Assembly (NCBI GenBank): GCA_021234155.1
Contig: JAJEKV010000016.1
Span: 1-64,000 of the forward strand
Reading direction: 5' to 3'
DNA length: 64,000 nt
DNA from: Isoetes taiwanensis
Taxonomy: Eukaryota; Streptophyta; Lycopodiopsida; Isoetales; Isoetaceae
Part shown: one piece after another, positions 56,595 through 64,000 of the stretch
Position numbering within the stretch: position 1 is the first letter of the stretch
How the letters are laid out: the number at the start of each line of letters is the position of its first letter
The notes under the pieces: model-generated
Told to the model about the DNA's origin: nothing
The model's database searches: none
Seen by the model: the letters and a program-made list of their open reading frames with translations, nothing else
Program-made: the position numbers and the translations under genes

Positions 56595-57722
56595 GAATGC
56601 AAGATGTTTTGATTTTATTAAACATAAAAAAAGAGGTACACGACCTTATTGGAGTGGCTCCACAATAGGCCAGATATTCAAATACAAGCACAATGGTCTA
56701 CCCAATAGTCCGAGACAAAGGATCCAAGAACAAGTACCATTCCTTTCAGCTGGAGGGAAGGTGGAGATTACTCGATGGTCCAAAGTTAAAGCCATCTGAA
56801 GCTCATACCCGCAAGATCCGACATATTCAAGAGCACAAGGAGCAAATATCATCCTCTGGCGTTAACTTGGCATGGACTATCTTGCTACCAGCTATACTAC
56901 AAGTGACTCTCCCTTCCATTCTGGAGGGAAGGTGGGATGTATGCACCTTCTTCAAGCAAAGTAGCAGTTACAAAAACCCGCCCTGTGGGGGTGTCCACTC
57001 GCTCTCAAATGCTGCTTCACCTGCCTGCATAGACTTCAACTTCAGGACAACTCACTTAAGGCTCCAGGTTCAGGTTCCCTTGGAACGCAAGGAACATGGC
57101 TCCATGAATGAGCAACTGTTAAAGAAATCTGGTCTCCCGCCCAAGACTTCCTCCTTTAATCTCTTCCATCGCCCATACCGTCCGGTCATGAGTTATCCTT
57201 CAATCCTAATCTCCCCCTAGCTGGGAAAGGGGAAGGACTTAACTTTCTGCCCCAATGGCAATCATGTCAAGTAGCACAGCAGGCTGATATGCAAAGAACG
57301 GGCTCAGCCCCAAACGACCTAACCGCCTACCAAGAACGGTGATCGGAAAGCACTGCTTAAAGCTAGCAACCCACAATGAGTGCAGGCCTTCCCCTACTGC
57401 AAGGAGTGCAGCATTTACCCTGGCTTCCCATTTAACCTTTGCAAAGGCCTAAAAAACAAGACAAGATTACCTCCAGGACGACCCACAGCTAGGCCTCAAG
57501 AACTTCCAGAGATAGGCGGGCCTCAGGTGATGTCTGGGATCTCAGAGAAGATGGGCAAAGTTTCGTCTGCACCAGATCAAAGGTGCCCAGCCACCAGAGC
57601 TTTTGCCACAACCTAAACCTGGAAAACAAATCAAGAGGATGGCTAGCAGCAGGCCTGGCCGCCCAGGCCCTTCCAGCCATGATTCTGAAGAGGTCTGCAA
57701 GGGAACGGGCTGCCGCCGCCAT
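56547..57722 (-). mobile_element. Poly(A)-tailed retroposon remnant (LINE-like or processed transcript)
   Basis: On minus a sequence ends ...TTTAATAAAATC, then aaacatcttgcattc and a ~27-base A run (56594-56568), next to a TA microsatellite (56547-56567). AATAAA plus poly(A) marks reverse transcription of a polyadenylated RNA. At the other end an ATG at 57722 opens a 77-codon frame (MAAAARSLADLFRI), followed by broken frames. LINE ORF1 is one possibility; a processed host mRNA is another. Confidence 0.5.
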
Positions 57723-58841
57723 AGGCGGCTGCCCTAAGCCGCTCGAACCCTAAACGACATCCTCCCAAGAAGTCACTAATTTTACAGGGTTGTAGCCCAT
57801 TTTGAGTAGATCTACTACCTAAAAAACTGATTAGGCTGGACGTCCATGCAATCCTCTGGGTCGTTAGCATCTAAATTAACCATATCTTCAGCAACTTTGG
57901 CCTCAAACGCAGTTGTCTTCAGCAGCCTCTGAGCAGTCGCCTTCAGCACTGCTTACTACGAAATTCTTGATCCCAAAGGCTCTTGGCTGAGAGGGAGCAG
58001 CAACCAAGTTATACTTGGTAACAATTTCTTGCAGCAAAGGCTTTGTTGGCTGTGAAGGTACTTCGCCAGCGGCTTTGCATAGAGATGCAAGAGGCAGGCC
58101 TACCCTTTTTATCAGATCCAAATAGCTGGAAACAATAGGAGGAAATGGGCACCAACAGTTGGATCTTTCACTTTATGTTTGGCATAGACACAAAATGCTT
58201 CAGACTTTTCTATACCATAAATACCATTTGGCTTTTCCATATCACCATTAGTTAGTACTTAAACATATTCCATCCAAAGGCTAAAAGTTTTGAATGAAAT
58301 ACCAGGTTAACTAGTCTTGTATAACTACAGCCATTTTGAAACAAGTCTACTGCCTAAGAAACCTGATCGGGAATGTGAAAATCTCTGTTATGCTAGCGTA
58401 AACTCCTGCATTAGCCTATGCTCACAGATCATGAGTATCCTGCATTATTTATCTCTATGCATGCCTGTAAAATCGTTTCCATGCATTTACATGCATGTAT
58501 GAGAACTTCCATGCATTTCCATGCATTTACATGCATGTATGAGCATGATTAACCTGTAGAAATTACCAACTAAAGAGAATCTGCAAGTGAGAGACTCTTG
58601 CATGTGATCAAACAAAAGAGTCTTAAAAATGTATTTAAAACCAAGATTCACTAGCCTACAGGGCCACAGCCCATTTAAAACAGTGGTAGATTGTGCACTT
58701 CCATTTCACGTATTCATGTGTAACTCTTGTGGCAAGAGGAGGAAGTTTTGGACCATTATTATGATGTAATTGAAAATGCATTTGGTGATGCATTTGCTGA
58801 TGCATACCAGATGTTGTCACACACAGTTGCATACCTCTGAA
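57723..58841. other. Harbinger-like interior, possible captured exons
   Basis: A minus-strand frame at 57903-58121 (LIKRVGLPLASLCKAAGEVP) could be an exon but has no family I recognise. catgcatttacatgcatgta repeats lie at 58480-58545. Nothing else is supported. Confidence 0.35.
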
Positions 58842-59492
58842 ATGGAGCTTAGCACAAAGCATTCCAAATTCGGAAAACATATCACATACTACCGCCTTCA
58901 TTTCTCTTACCTTATAACTGTATGCTTACTAGGCTCTCTCATTCTTTATCTTAACTCCAAAATGCCAGTCTATGAAGGTGAGGTACCTAGATGCTCTTTT
59001 TAATGTTGTTTCTGTTACCACAGTTACAGGGCTTGTAAGCATAAATCCTGAAGGGCTGGGACCATTTGATGGTGTGCTTTTAATGGTCCTCATGTTGTTG
59101 GGCAGTCAAATTTTTACCTCTTTAGTTCCTCTCTATATTAGAAAATATATTTTCCACAGGCATATTATGAACCTGGAAGCAGAGTATAAGCAATTCAGGC
59201 CTCTAGTATTTCCTCGTGATGGCCAAGATGTAGAAAAAAATAATGTGGTCACTGTTGTTGTGTCCGAGAATGGAAATTGCCCTGCATAGGCCTCAGATTC
59301 AGAGAAGAATTATGCCAAAGTTTTTCTAACAGAAACAGTGAAAAAAATATGGGGTAAGAGGCTGTTTGAAACCCCTGCTGATTATCACCGAACCCGCGAA
59401 GAAATTCAAAAGCGTGGCAATCCTGGTGATATATCAGATCCTATGCAGAGGCTTTACCAGATGGCAGCACATAAAAAGGGATGCTATCACTG
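58842..59492 (+). pseudogene. HKT/Trk-type cation transporter fragment
   Basis: The first part has a hydrophobic span (YLITVCLLGSLILYLNS). After a 1-bp shift near 58980 comes the pore-loop signature YLDALFNVVSVTTVTGL, then a second span (VLLMVLMLLGSQIFTSLVPL). D-x-L-F...TVTGL followed by a membrane helix and LLG-x-x-x-FTS is typical of HKT Na+/K+ transporters of plants, related to Trk. A stop at 59287 is followed by 66 further open codons in the same frame. Only about a third of a ~500-residue transporter is present, with a shift and a stop, so it is a captured, dead fragment. Confidence 0.75.
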
Positions 59493-59531
59493 AACAAGAA
59501 CTGAGCAAGGACTGAGCATTTTTTCTTTAAC

Positions 59532-59789
59532 TTACAAAAGGTCAATGCATCTATTTCGTGCCTTCTTCAATGTATGTAATGCAATGCAGGAATGCATCAA
59601 TGCAGCTGAGTCACGAAGAGCAATGATGAGTTTAAAAAATACCTGTTCATCCCTATCTGAGGAGCTTCGATTCCCTGCATCACGCCCTCCACGCCCACGA
59701 ACCCGACCTCGCCCACGACCTCCTCGATCCATATCTGCTCTTCCGCGTGTCGGAGTCCGCATTGCCATTTTAACTGGAGGTAAAGTCAC
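59532..59789 (-). other. Arg/Gly-rich open frame near the right end
   Basis: An 85-codon minus frame whose start region is RGG-like (MDRGGRGRGRVRGRGGRD). It is G+C-rich compared with its surroundings and opens inward from the right terminus. It may be the first exon of a lost element gene or of a captured gene. No domain is identified. Confidence 0.3.
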
Positions 59790-59897
59790 GTCGACGAGGT
59801 CACAATAAGTTTTGATATTTTATAGTTAAAATCTGAGGGTCCAGTTAAATCGATGTTAACTCGATGTTAACGACATGTTAACTACGGTGCTAACTTA

Positions 59898-59928
59898 CCT
59901 TAACTTAACGGTGGGTCTGAATGGACCC
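59898..59928 (-). repeat. Right terminal repeat of Harbinger-like element
   Basis: Ends ggtgggtctgaatggaccc, preceded by ccttaacttaac. It differs from the left end only around bases 17-20. Confidence 0.8.
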
Positions 59929-60248
59929 TACAACGATTAGCTCTGGAATTACACATCACTGATCAGTCTGGTATGTTGATGCACACAGACAATCAGGGAG
60001 CCTTGGCAATCTCCCATAATCCGGTTATGCATCAAAGAATGAAGCACATCGATATCAAATATCACGTTGTTCGGGATCTTGTCAGTCAAGGTATTTTACA
60101 GTTGAAGCATTGTCCTACTTCCGACATGTTGGCTGACATTCGACATGTTGGCTGACATTCTGACCAAGGCATTGGCTAAACCCAAGTTTGAACAGATTCT
60201 GGTAGCCATGGGATTACTTCCACCAACTCCTGTGACTTGAGGGGGGGG

Positions 60249-60522
60249 TGTTGGATAATCAAGTCACAGAATCTACTCGGCAGGAATCTCGGATTCCACC
60301 CGTTCAACCACTTCTCTTTATTCTTCTTGTTCTATTTCTATGTTTAGTTTCTGAGCCATAAATGGACTCAACTTCTTGTATTCATTGGAGATTCTCTTGC
60401 TTCTATAAAAGAGAACTCTGGACAGATGAATGAACACGCATCTATCTGCCTACATCTGCGCCTTTGCCTATTTTGTGATTGTTTACAGTTTCTCTGTGTT
60501 TATTTCGTTTATAACCTTAACA
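60249..60522 (+). repeat. Copia 3' LTR (274 bp)
   Basis: Begins TGTTGGATAATCAAGTCACA after the polypurine tract and ends ...ttataaccttaaca. It contains a TATA-like ctataaaag near 60403 and an ATG at 60430. Confidence 0.8.
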
Positions 60523-61650
60523 CTAGGTGGCGTGATTTTATGGATTTGGTTCAAGAATCAGAAAACGCATGCTGGATTTAGATTTTCAGGCTCAAGTGAA
60601 TCACAAGAAGATGAAATGCTTGACGTTTCACTCTCTGGGGTAGGATTAAAGAGAGTCTCATACAAAGAACTGGATGAAATGACGAAAGGTTTTATCTGTA
60701 AGCTTGGACAAGGCGGATCCAGTGAGGTGTACAACGGAATCATGCCTGACAGAACCCTTGTTGCAGTAAAAAAGGTTATCAAGATCAGAGATGGAGGTGG
60801 GAAGAAAGAATTTTTCTCGGAAGTTGCCATCTTAGGCAGATTGCATCACGGCAATCTGGTAAAACTAATTGGGTTCTGCTCAGAAAGATCAAACAGGCTT
60901 CTAGTTTATGAATTCATGGAAAATGGATCTCTGGATAATTGGCTCTTCACAAAACAGGGGAATTCTGCCCTAAACTGGCAAACCAGGTTTCAGATCGCCA
61001 TGGGCACTGCGCAAGGCATGGCTTATATGCATCAAGAATGCAATAGTTGGATTATTCATTTAGATGTGAAGCCTCAAAACATACTTCTAGACTCAAAATT
61101 CTTGCCTAAAATTTCAGATTTCGGACTCTCTAGACTTATGAATGAGGGCGAAAGCGTAGTAATGACAACTATGAAAGGCACTCCCGGTTATTTAGCACCG
61201 GAGTGGTTAATGGATGGAGCCATTATAGAAAAAAGCGATGTCTATGGATTTGGAATGGTGCTAAAAGAGATAATCAGCGGATGCAAAAGTAAAGAATTAC
61301 CGTACTGGAGCTTGCTGGAAAGCGGAAAACTTGTCGGATCTGAACTGAAAATCGTTGATCCTGAATTAGGTTAAAATATTGATGAAGACCAAGCGAAAAC
61401 GATGATTCAACTTGCCTTAATTGCCTCAGAGGGATCCAGTTTTGAGACCTTCAATGCGGGCTGTTGTGCAAATGCTTGAAGGCACCATAAAAGTGCCGGA
61501 AATAAAACCGAAGGTTAATATCGTCATGAGCGCTGAAGGCGACACCGTTTGTCGGATCAAACGGATCGAACTGCTCAAATATTATTCCGACACTGAAGGT
61601 AAATTCCTCGATCTTCTCTGTTTGTCGCATGAACCCTAATTCTGTTTTTC
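60430..61650 (+). pseudogene. Receptor-like kinase remnant fused to copia LTR
   Basis: Codons 1-31 come from the LTR. From 60523 the frame reads GGVILWIWFKNQ (end of a transmembrane segment), a juxtamembrane part, then a kinase: LGQGGSSEVYNG (P-loop), VAVKKV (Lys), a HLDVKPQNILLD catalytic loop (HLD in place of HRD), SDFGLSR and GYLAPEWLMDG. This is typical of lectin/SD2-type plant receptor kinases. The frame stops at 61372 after ...IVDPELG, and the rest continues shifted (DPVLRPSMRAVVQMLEGTIK, 61421 on) to a gtaaat donor-like site near 61600. The extracellular domain is absent, presumably left of the copia insertion. Confidence 0.85.
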
Positions 61651-61828
61651 CACGAACCCTGATCCCTCCTTTTCTAATTTGCAGATTTGCGACACCGAAA
61701 GTTAATATCGTCAGATCATTGCCTTTTGAGGATTCGCCCTTTTTCAGAGCCTTTTATAAAAGGCAAAGGCAATGAGACGATGAATATAAAGCTCGCAATT
61801 AGAAGTTGGTTACAAAGAGGAAGCAAGA

Positions 61829-63040
61829 ATGGATGCGGAAGCTCCAGGATGGTTGAGAGGCTTCATCCATGCCAGATATCTGGATCCCTGCAAGGGCCAC
61901 AAACTGAAAAAAAAGATAAATCGCTACTGCATTGATTGTGATGAGGGCCCCTTTTGTGTACATGATGAACATGAAAGCCATGAAAACCATAACATGCTTA
62001 TTGTAACCATGGCTTCCAGGGATCAGGCTATCAAGACTAGTCAGGTAAGGGATCTGATCAGCCTCGAATTTATCCAACCATATAGATGGAACCACGATCA
62101 AGTCATATTTCTTCATCGTAGAGGTCAGGAGCCTCAGGATCAGCACCATGCCAGACGTCTACCATCTATTCCTTGTCATGTTTGTGAGTTTAATCTCATG
62201 GAAGCTTCCTTTAGATTCTGCTCCCTTGAATGCAAATTTGCCACCTTTTTGGCCCATCCCCAACCACAAAATGATGCCCAAGGAACATCATCACACACAA
62301 GGGTTTTGCCCCAACCCCAACCCTTGCCCCTATCCCCATCATACATTGATGCTCAAGGAAGTACACTGGACACAAGGGTCCCACGCCCTAGCCCAGGGAG
62401 AGATCCTTGTAAAAGACCCAGAGGGAGTGATCCTTGTAAAAGACCCAGCACATCATCCACCTCCCAGCCTTTTAAAAGACCTGGAGGGAGTGATCCTTTT
62501 AAAAGACCTAGAGGGAGTGATCCTTTTAAAAGACCCAGTGATCCTTGTGAAAGACCCAACACATCATCCACCTCCCAGCCTTGTAAAAAACCTCAAGGGA
62601 GTGATCCTTGTAAAAGACCCAATGATCCTCGTAAAAGGCCCAGCACATCATCCACCCAGCTTTCTAAAACACCTAGAGGCGATCCTTGTGAAAGACCCAA
62701 TGATCCTTGTAAAAGATCTAGAAGTGATCCTCGTAACAGACCCAGCACATCATCTGCCCAGCCTTGTAAAAGACCTAGAAGTGATCCTCGTAACAGACCC
62801 AGCTTGCCATCCACCTCTCATGATCGTCATTGCCATAACCAAGTACATACCTTGATTAATCAAGTTGATGCTAGTGTTGATGCTGATGCTTATCCTCAAT
62901 ACAGAATTGTTCCTTTCTCCGGCATTTTGGATTTTCTTCTTCATGGACAGGTCATAACCAAGGATGTCGATGATCGAAGAGAGGAGAGACCACTCCACCA
63001 AAGGAAGCAGCTAAATCCTAAAAAAGCACCTTTAATGTGA
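61829..63040 (+). CDS. PLATZ zinc-binding transcription factor with repeated C-terminus
   Basis: A 403-codon open frame with no intron. Residues 8-140 form a PLATZ domain: WLRGFIHARYLDPCKGH, NRYCIDC, CVHDEHESHENH, VRDLISLEFIQPYRWNHDQVIFLHRRGQ, CHVC and FRFCSLECKF. Candidate zinc ligands are Cys21, His24, Cys34, Cys37, Cys43, His48, His51, Cys116, Cys119, Cys131 and Cys135. Canonical members read CPHC where this has CVHD, so one usual Cys is missing. PLATZ proteins are plant-specific DNA-binding repressors. Residues ~190-330 are about a dozen degenerate repeats of SDPCKRPR(G) with STSST spacers. The tail (SGILDFLLHGQ...) is unique. The leader matches the array units from about 61717; upstream is the kinase remnant. 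Apparently intact; expression unknown. Confidence 0.8.
   Translation: MDAEAPGWLRGFIHARYLDPCKGHKLKKKINRYCIDCDEGPFCVHDEHESHENHNMLIVTMASRDQAIKTSQVRDLISLEFIQPYRWNHDQVIFLHRRGQEPQDQHHARRLPSIPCHVCEFNLMEASFRFCSLECKFATFLAHPQPQNDAQGTSSHTRVLPQPQPLPLSPSYIDAQGSTLDTRVPRPSPGRDPCKRPRGSDPCKRPSTSSTSQPFKRPGGSDPFKRPRGSDPFKRPSDPCERPNTSSTSQPCKKPQGSDPCKRPNDPRKRPSTSSTQLSKTPRGDPCERPNDPCKRSRSDPRNRPSTSSAQPCKRPRSDPRNRPSLPSTSHDRHCHNQVHTLINQVDASVDADAYPQYRIVPFSGILDFLLHGQVITKDVDDRREERPLHQRKQLNPKKAPLM
62390..62810 (+). repeat. Intragenic repeats coding SDPCKRPR
   Basis: Degenerate units of ~24 bp (gatccttgtaaaagacccag plus a variable agggagt) repeat through the C-terminal coding part, with acatcatccacctcccag spacers. All indels keep the frame. 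Confidence 0.85.
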
Positions 63041-63212
63041 ATTTTACAGATTATAAAGAATTACGAGAATTGTACACATTATGCAGAATTATGAGAATTA
63101 TACAAATTATGACAATAACAAATATGCAGAAGTATGCTACTATTGGTCTTCTTCTTGGTAGCTCCATATTTTATTTTATTTTCCTTTGGTAACTTTCTTT
63201 AGTATATCATAA

Positions 63213-63348
63213 CATATATATGTTCTTATGTTTGTCCTCCGAAATCCGGCCGTTGATCCGAGATCTGACGGCTCACGTGGCATATATATGTTCTTATGTT
63301 TGTCCTCCGAAATCCGGCCGTTGATCCGAGATCTGACGGCTCACGTGG
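63213..63348 (+). repeat. 68-bp perfect tandem duplication with G-box
   Basis: Units 63213-63280 and 63281-63348 are the same, each with ccgttgatccgagatctgac and ggctcacgtggc (CACGTG). Decayed relatives (ccgttggtccgagatcctac) follow at 63438-63470. Confidence 0.85.
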
Positions 63349-63589
63349 CTTTGGGACGTATCCTACGGCCCAGGTGGCTTGGGAGTTTGTGACCGATTAT
63401 ATGTAAGCGATCCTACGGTCCAGGTTGATCTGATCCTGACCGTTGGTCCGAGATCCTACGGCCCACGTTGCTTTAGATATATCCTACATGATCCTACGGT
63501 CCAGATTGATCATAATCCTTGCATTGCATGCTCGGGCCTTGGTATTTTCAACAAACCTTAAGGAAGGGCTTTTAAAATTTTTTATGTTA

Positions 63590-63652
63590 TTGGGGGGATT
63601 CGAACCCTAGTCATTAACCCCCTAGCCCGCCATTCTAACCACTAGACCAGGC
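63590..63652 (-). tRNA. tRNA-derived (SINE-like) sequence
   Basis: On minus it starts GCCTGGTCTAGTGGTTAGAA, giving an A box TGGTCTAGTGG, and continues to a perfect B box GGTTCGAATCC (63607-63597). I could not build a confident cloverleaf with a clear anticodon and no CCA is encoded. A pseudo-tRNA or SINE head is likelier than a functional tRNA. Confidence 0.5.
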
Positions 63653-63719
63653 ATTAATTCTGTAAATAATGTATGTTTCAAATATACTTAAAGGTAATGT
63701 TCTAATTAAGATAAAATAG

Positions 63720-64000
63720 AATATAACATTCTAGATAGTTCAAGAAAGTTCTAGAAAGTTCTGGAGGCTCTGGAAAGTTCTAAAATCTTCTAGAATGTTC
63801 TAGAAAGTTCTAGAATTCTAAAATGTTTTGGAATCCTTCCATAAAGTCTCAAATTGTTCTAATAAGTTCTAGAATGTAAGGGAATCTTCGGGAATGTAAG
63901 GAAATAGGGAAATACTTCCAGAAAGTTCTAGGATGTTTTGAAAGTTTCGGAATGTTCCAGAAAGTTCTAGAATGTTTTAGAAATGTGTAGAATGTAAGGG
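63720..64000. promoter_or_regulatory. Tract dense in nTTCnnGAAn motifs
   Basis: More than a dozen ttctagaa, ttccagaa and ttcggaa blocks are spaced by 2-5 bases, including gttctagaatgttctagaa-type runs that fit inverted pentamers of heat-shock elements. The tract runs off the window edge. It could be a heat-responsive promoter or simply an A+T-rich satellite. Confidence 0.4.

Larger units (their letters stand above)
50796..59928. mobile_element. PIF/Harbinger-like DNA transposon, 9.1 kb, with captured sequence
   Basis: Terminal inverted repeats begin gggtccattcagaccc (first 16 bp identical at both ends) followed by ttaagttaag. The 3-bp target TAC is duplicated (50793-50795 and 59929-59931), and its removal restores copia RNase H. 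GGG-starting termini with 3-bp duplications fit PIF/Harbinger, although TAC is not the usual TWA target. No DDE transposase frame is found, so it is non-autonomous. The interior holds a fold-back, tandem repeats, a retroposon with poly(A) and an HKT-like pseudogene. Confidence 0.7.
50205..60239 (+). pseudogene. Copia RT C-terminus and RNase H, split
   Basis: Piece one (50205-50795) reads SLTQSKYLAKLLADTSM, TRPDLAFPV, the RNase H YSDSDWAGSHHDKKSTSGY and STTEAEYVALAHAGNEAIW. Piece two (59932-60239) continues with RLALELHI, HTDNQGALAIS, HQRMKHIDIKYHVVRDLV and the usual end near ILTKALAKPKFEQI. Taking one TAC from the target duplication keeps the frame open across the junction. A duplicated cgacatgttggctgacatt at 60122-60160 breaks the second piece. 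Confidence 0.9.
50205..60522 (+). mobile_element. Ty1/copia retrotransposon, 5'-truncated
   Basis: Only the end of pol, the polypurine tract (60238-60248, ttgagggggggg) and the 3' LTR remain. The 5' end begins within RT at the LGLEI motif. The RNase H frame is split by the Harbinger-like element (50796-59928). No second LTR is in the window. Confidence 0.85.

Noticed and set aside
63590-63652. Functional tRNA gene
   Set aside because: A and B boxes are good, but a stable cloverleaf and clear anticodon could not be drawn.

Overview
The window is nuclear DNA of a land plant. It has no operons or bacterial signals. It holds an amplified PLATZ-type plant zinc-finger sequence, Ty3/gypsy and Ty1/copia retrotransposons, Helitrons, CACTA-like and Harbinger-like DNA transposons, a plant receptor-kinase remnant and an HKT-like transporter remnant. 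A tyrosine-recombinase (DIRS-order) retrotransposon suggests a seed-free plant such as a fern, lycophyte or moss, because this order is rarely reported from seed plants; that is inference, and no species call is made.

Layout: 1-4529 two Helitrons in tandem, the second with a ~1.6 kb homopurine body. 4530-48728 an array of at least 18 minus-strand PLATZ gene fragments (A units spaced ~0.9 kb and B units ~0.63 kb, mostly alternating), split by three large insertions: an 11.4 kb CACTA-like element (6905-18341), an 11.6 kb Ty3/gypsy element (22317-33930, itself cut by a Helitron at 31214-33008), and a 6.8 kb DIRS-order element (40568-47359). 48729-50204 unassigned. 50205-60522 a 5'-truncated copia element whose RNase H region is split by a 9.1 kb Harbinger-like element (50796-59928) that carries an HKT-like pseudogene, a fold-back repeat and a poly(A)-bearing retroposon. 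60523-61650 a receptor-kinase pseudogene fused to the copia LTR. 61829-63040 an open 403-codon PLATZ gene on the plus strand with an unusual repeated C-terminus. 63041-64000 promoter-like repeats, a tRNA-derived sequence, and a tract dense in nTTCnnGAAn motifs.

The one convincing protein-coding gene is the PLATZ gene at 61829. Nearly everything else is transposons inserted into copies of this gene or into each other. Several insertions can be resolved to the base, because the interrupted sequence is known from its neighbours (PLATZ units, copia RNase H, gypsy gag). All coordinates, alignments and splice guesses were made by eye. Family assignments rest on motifs; none was checked against a database.
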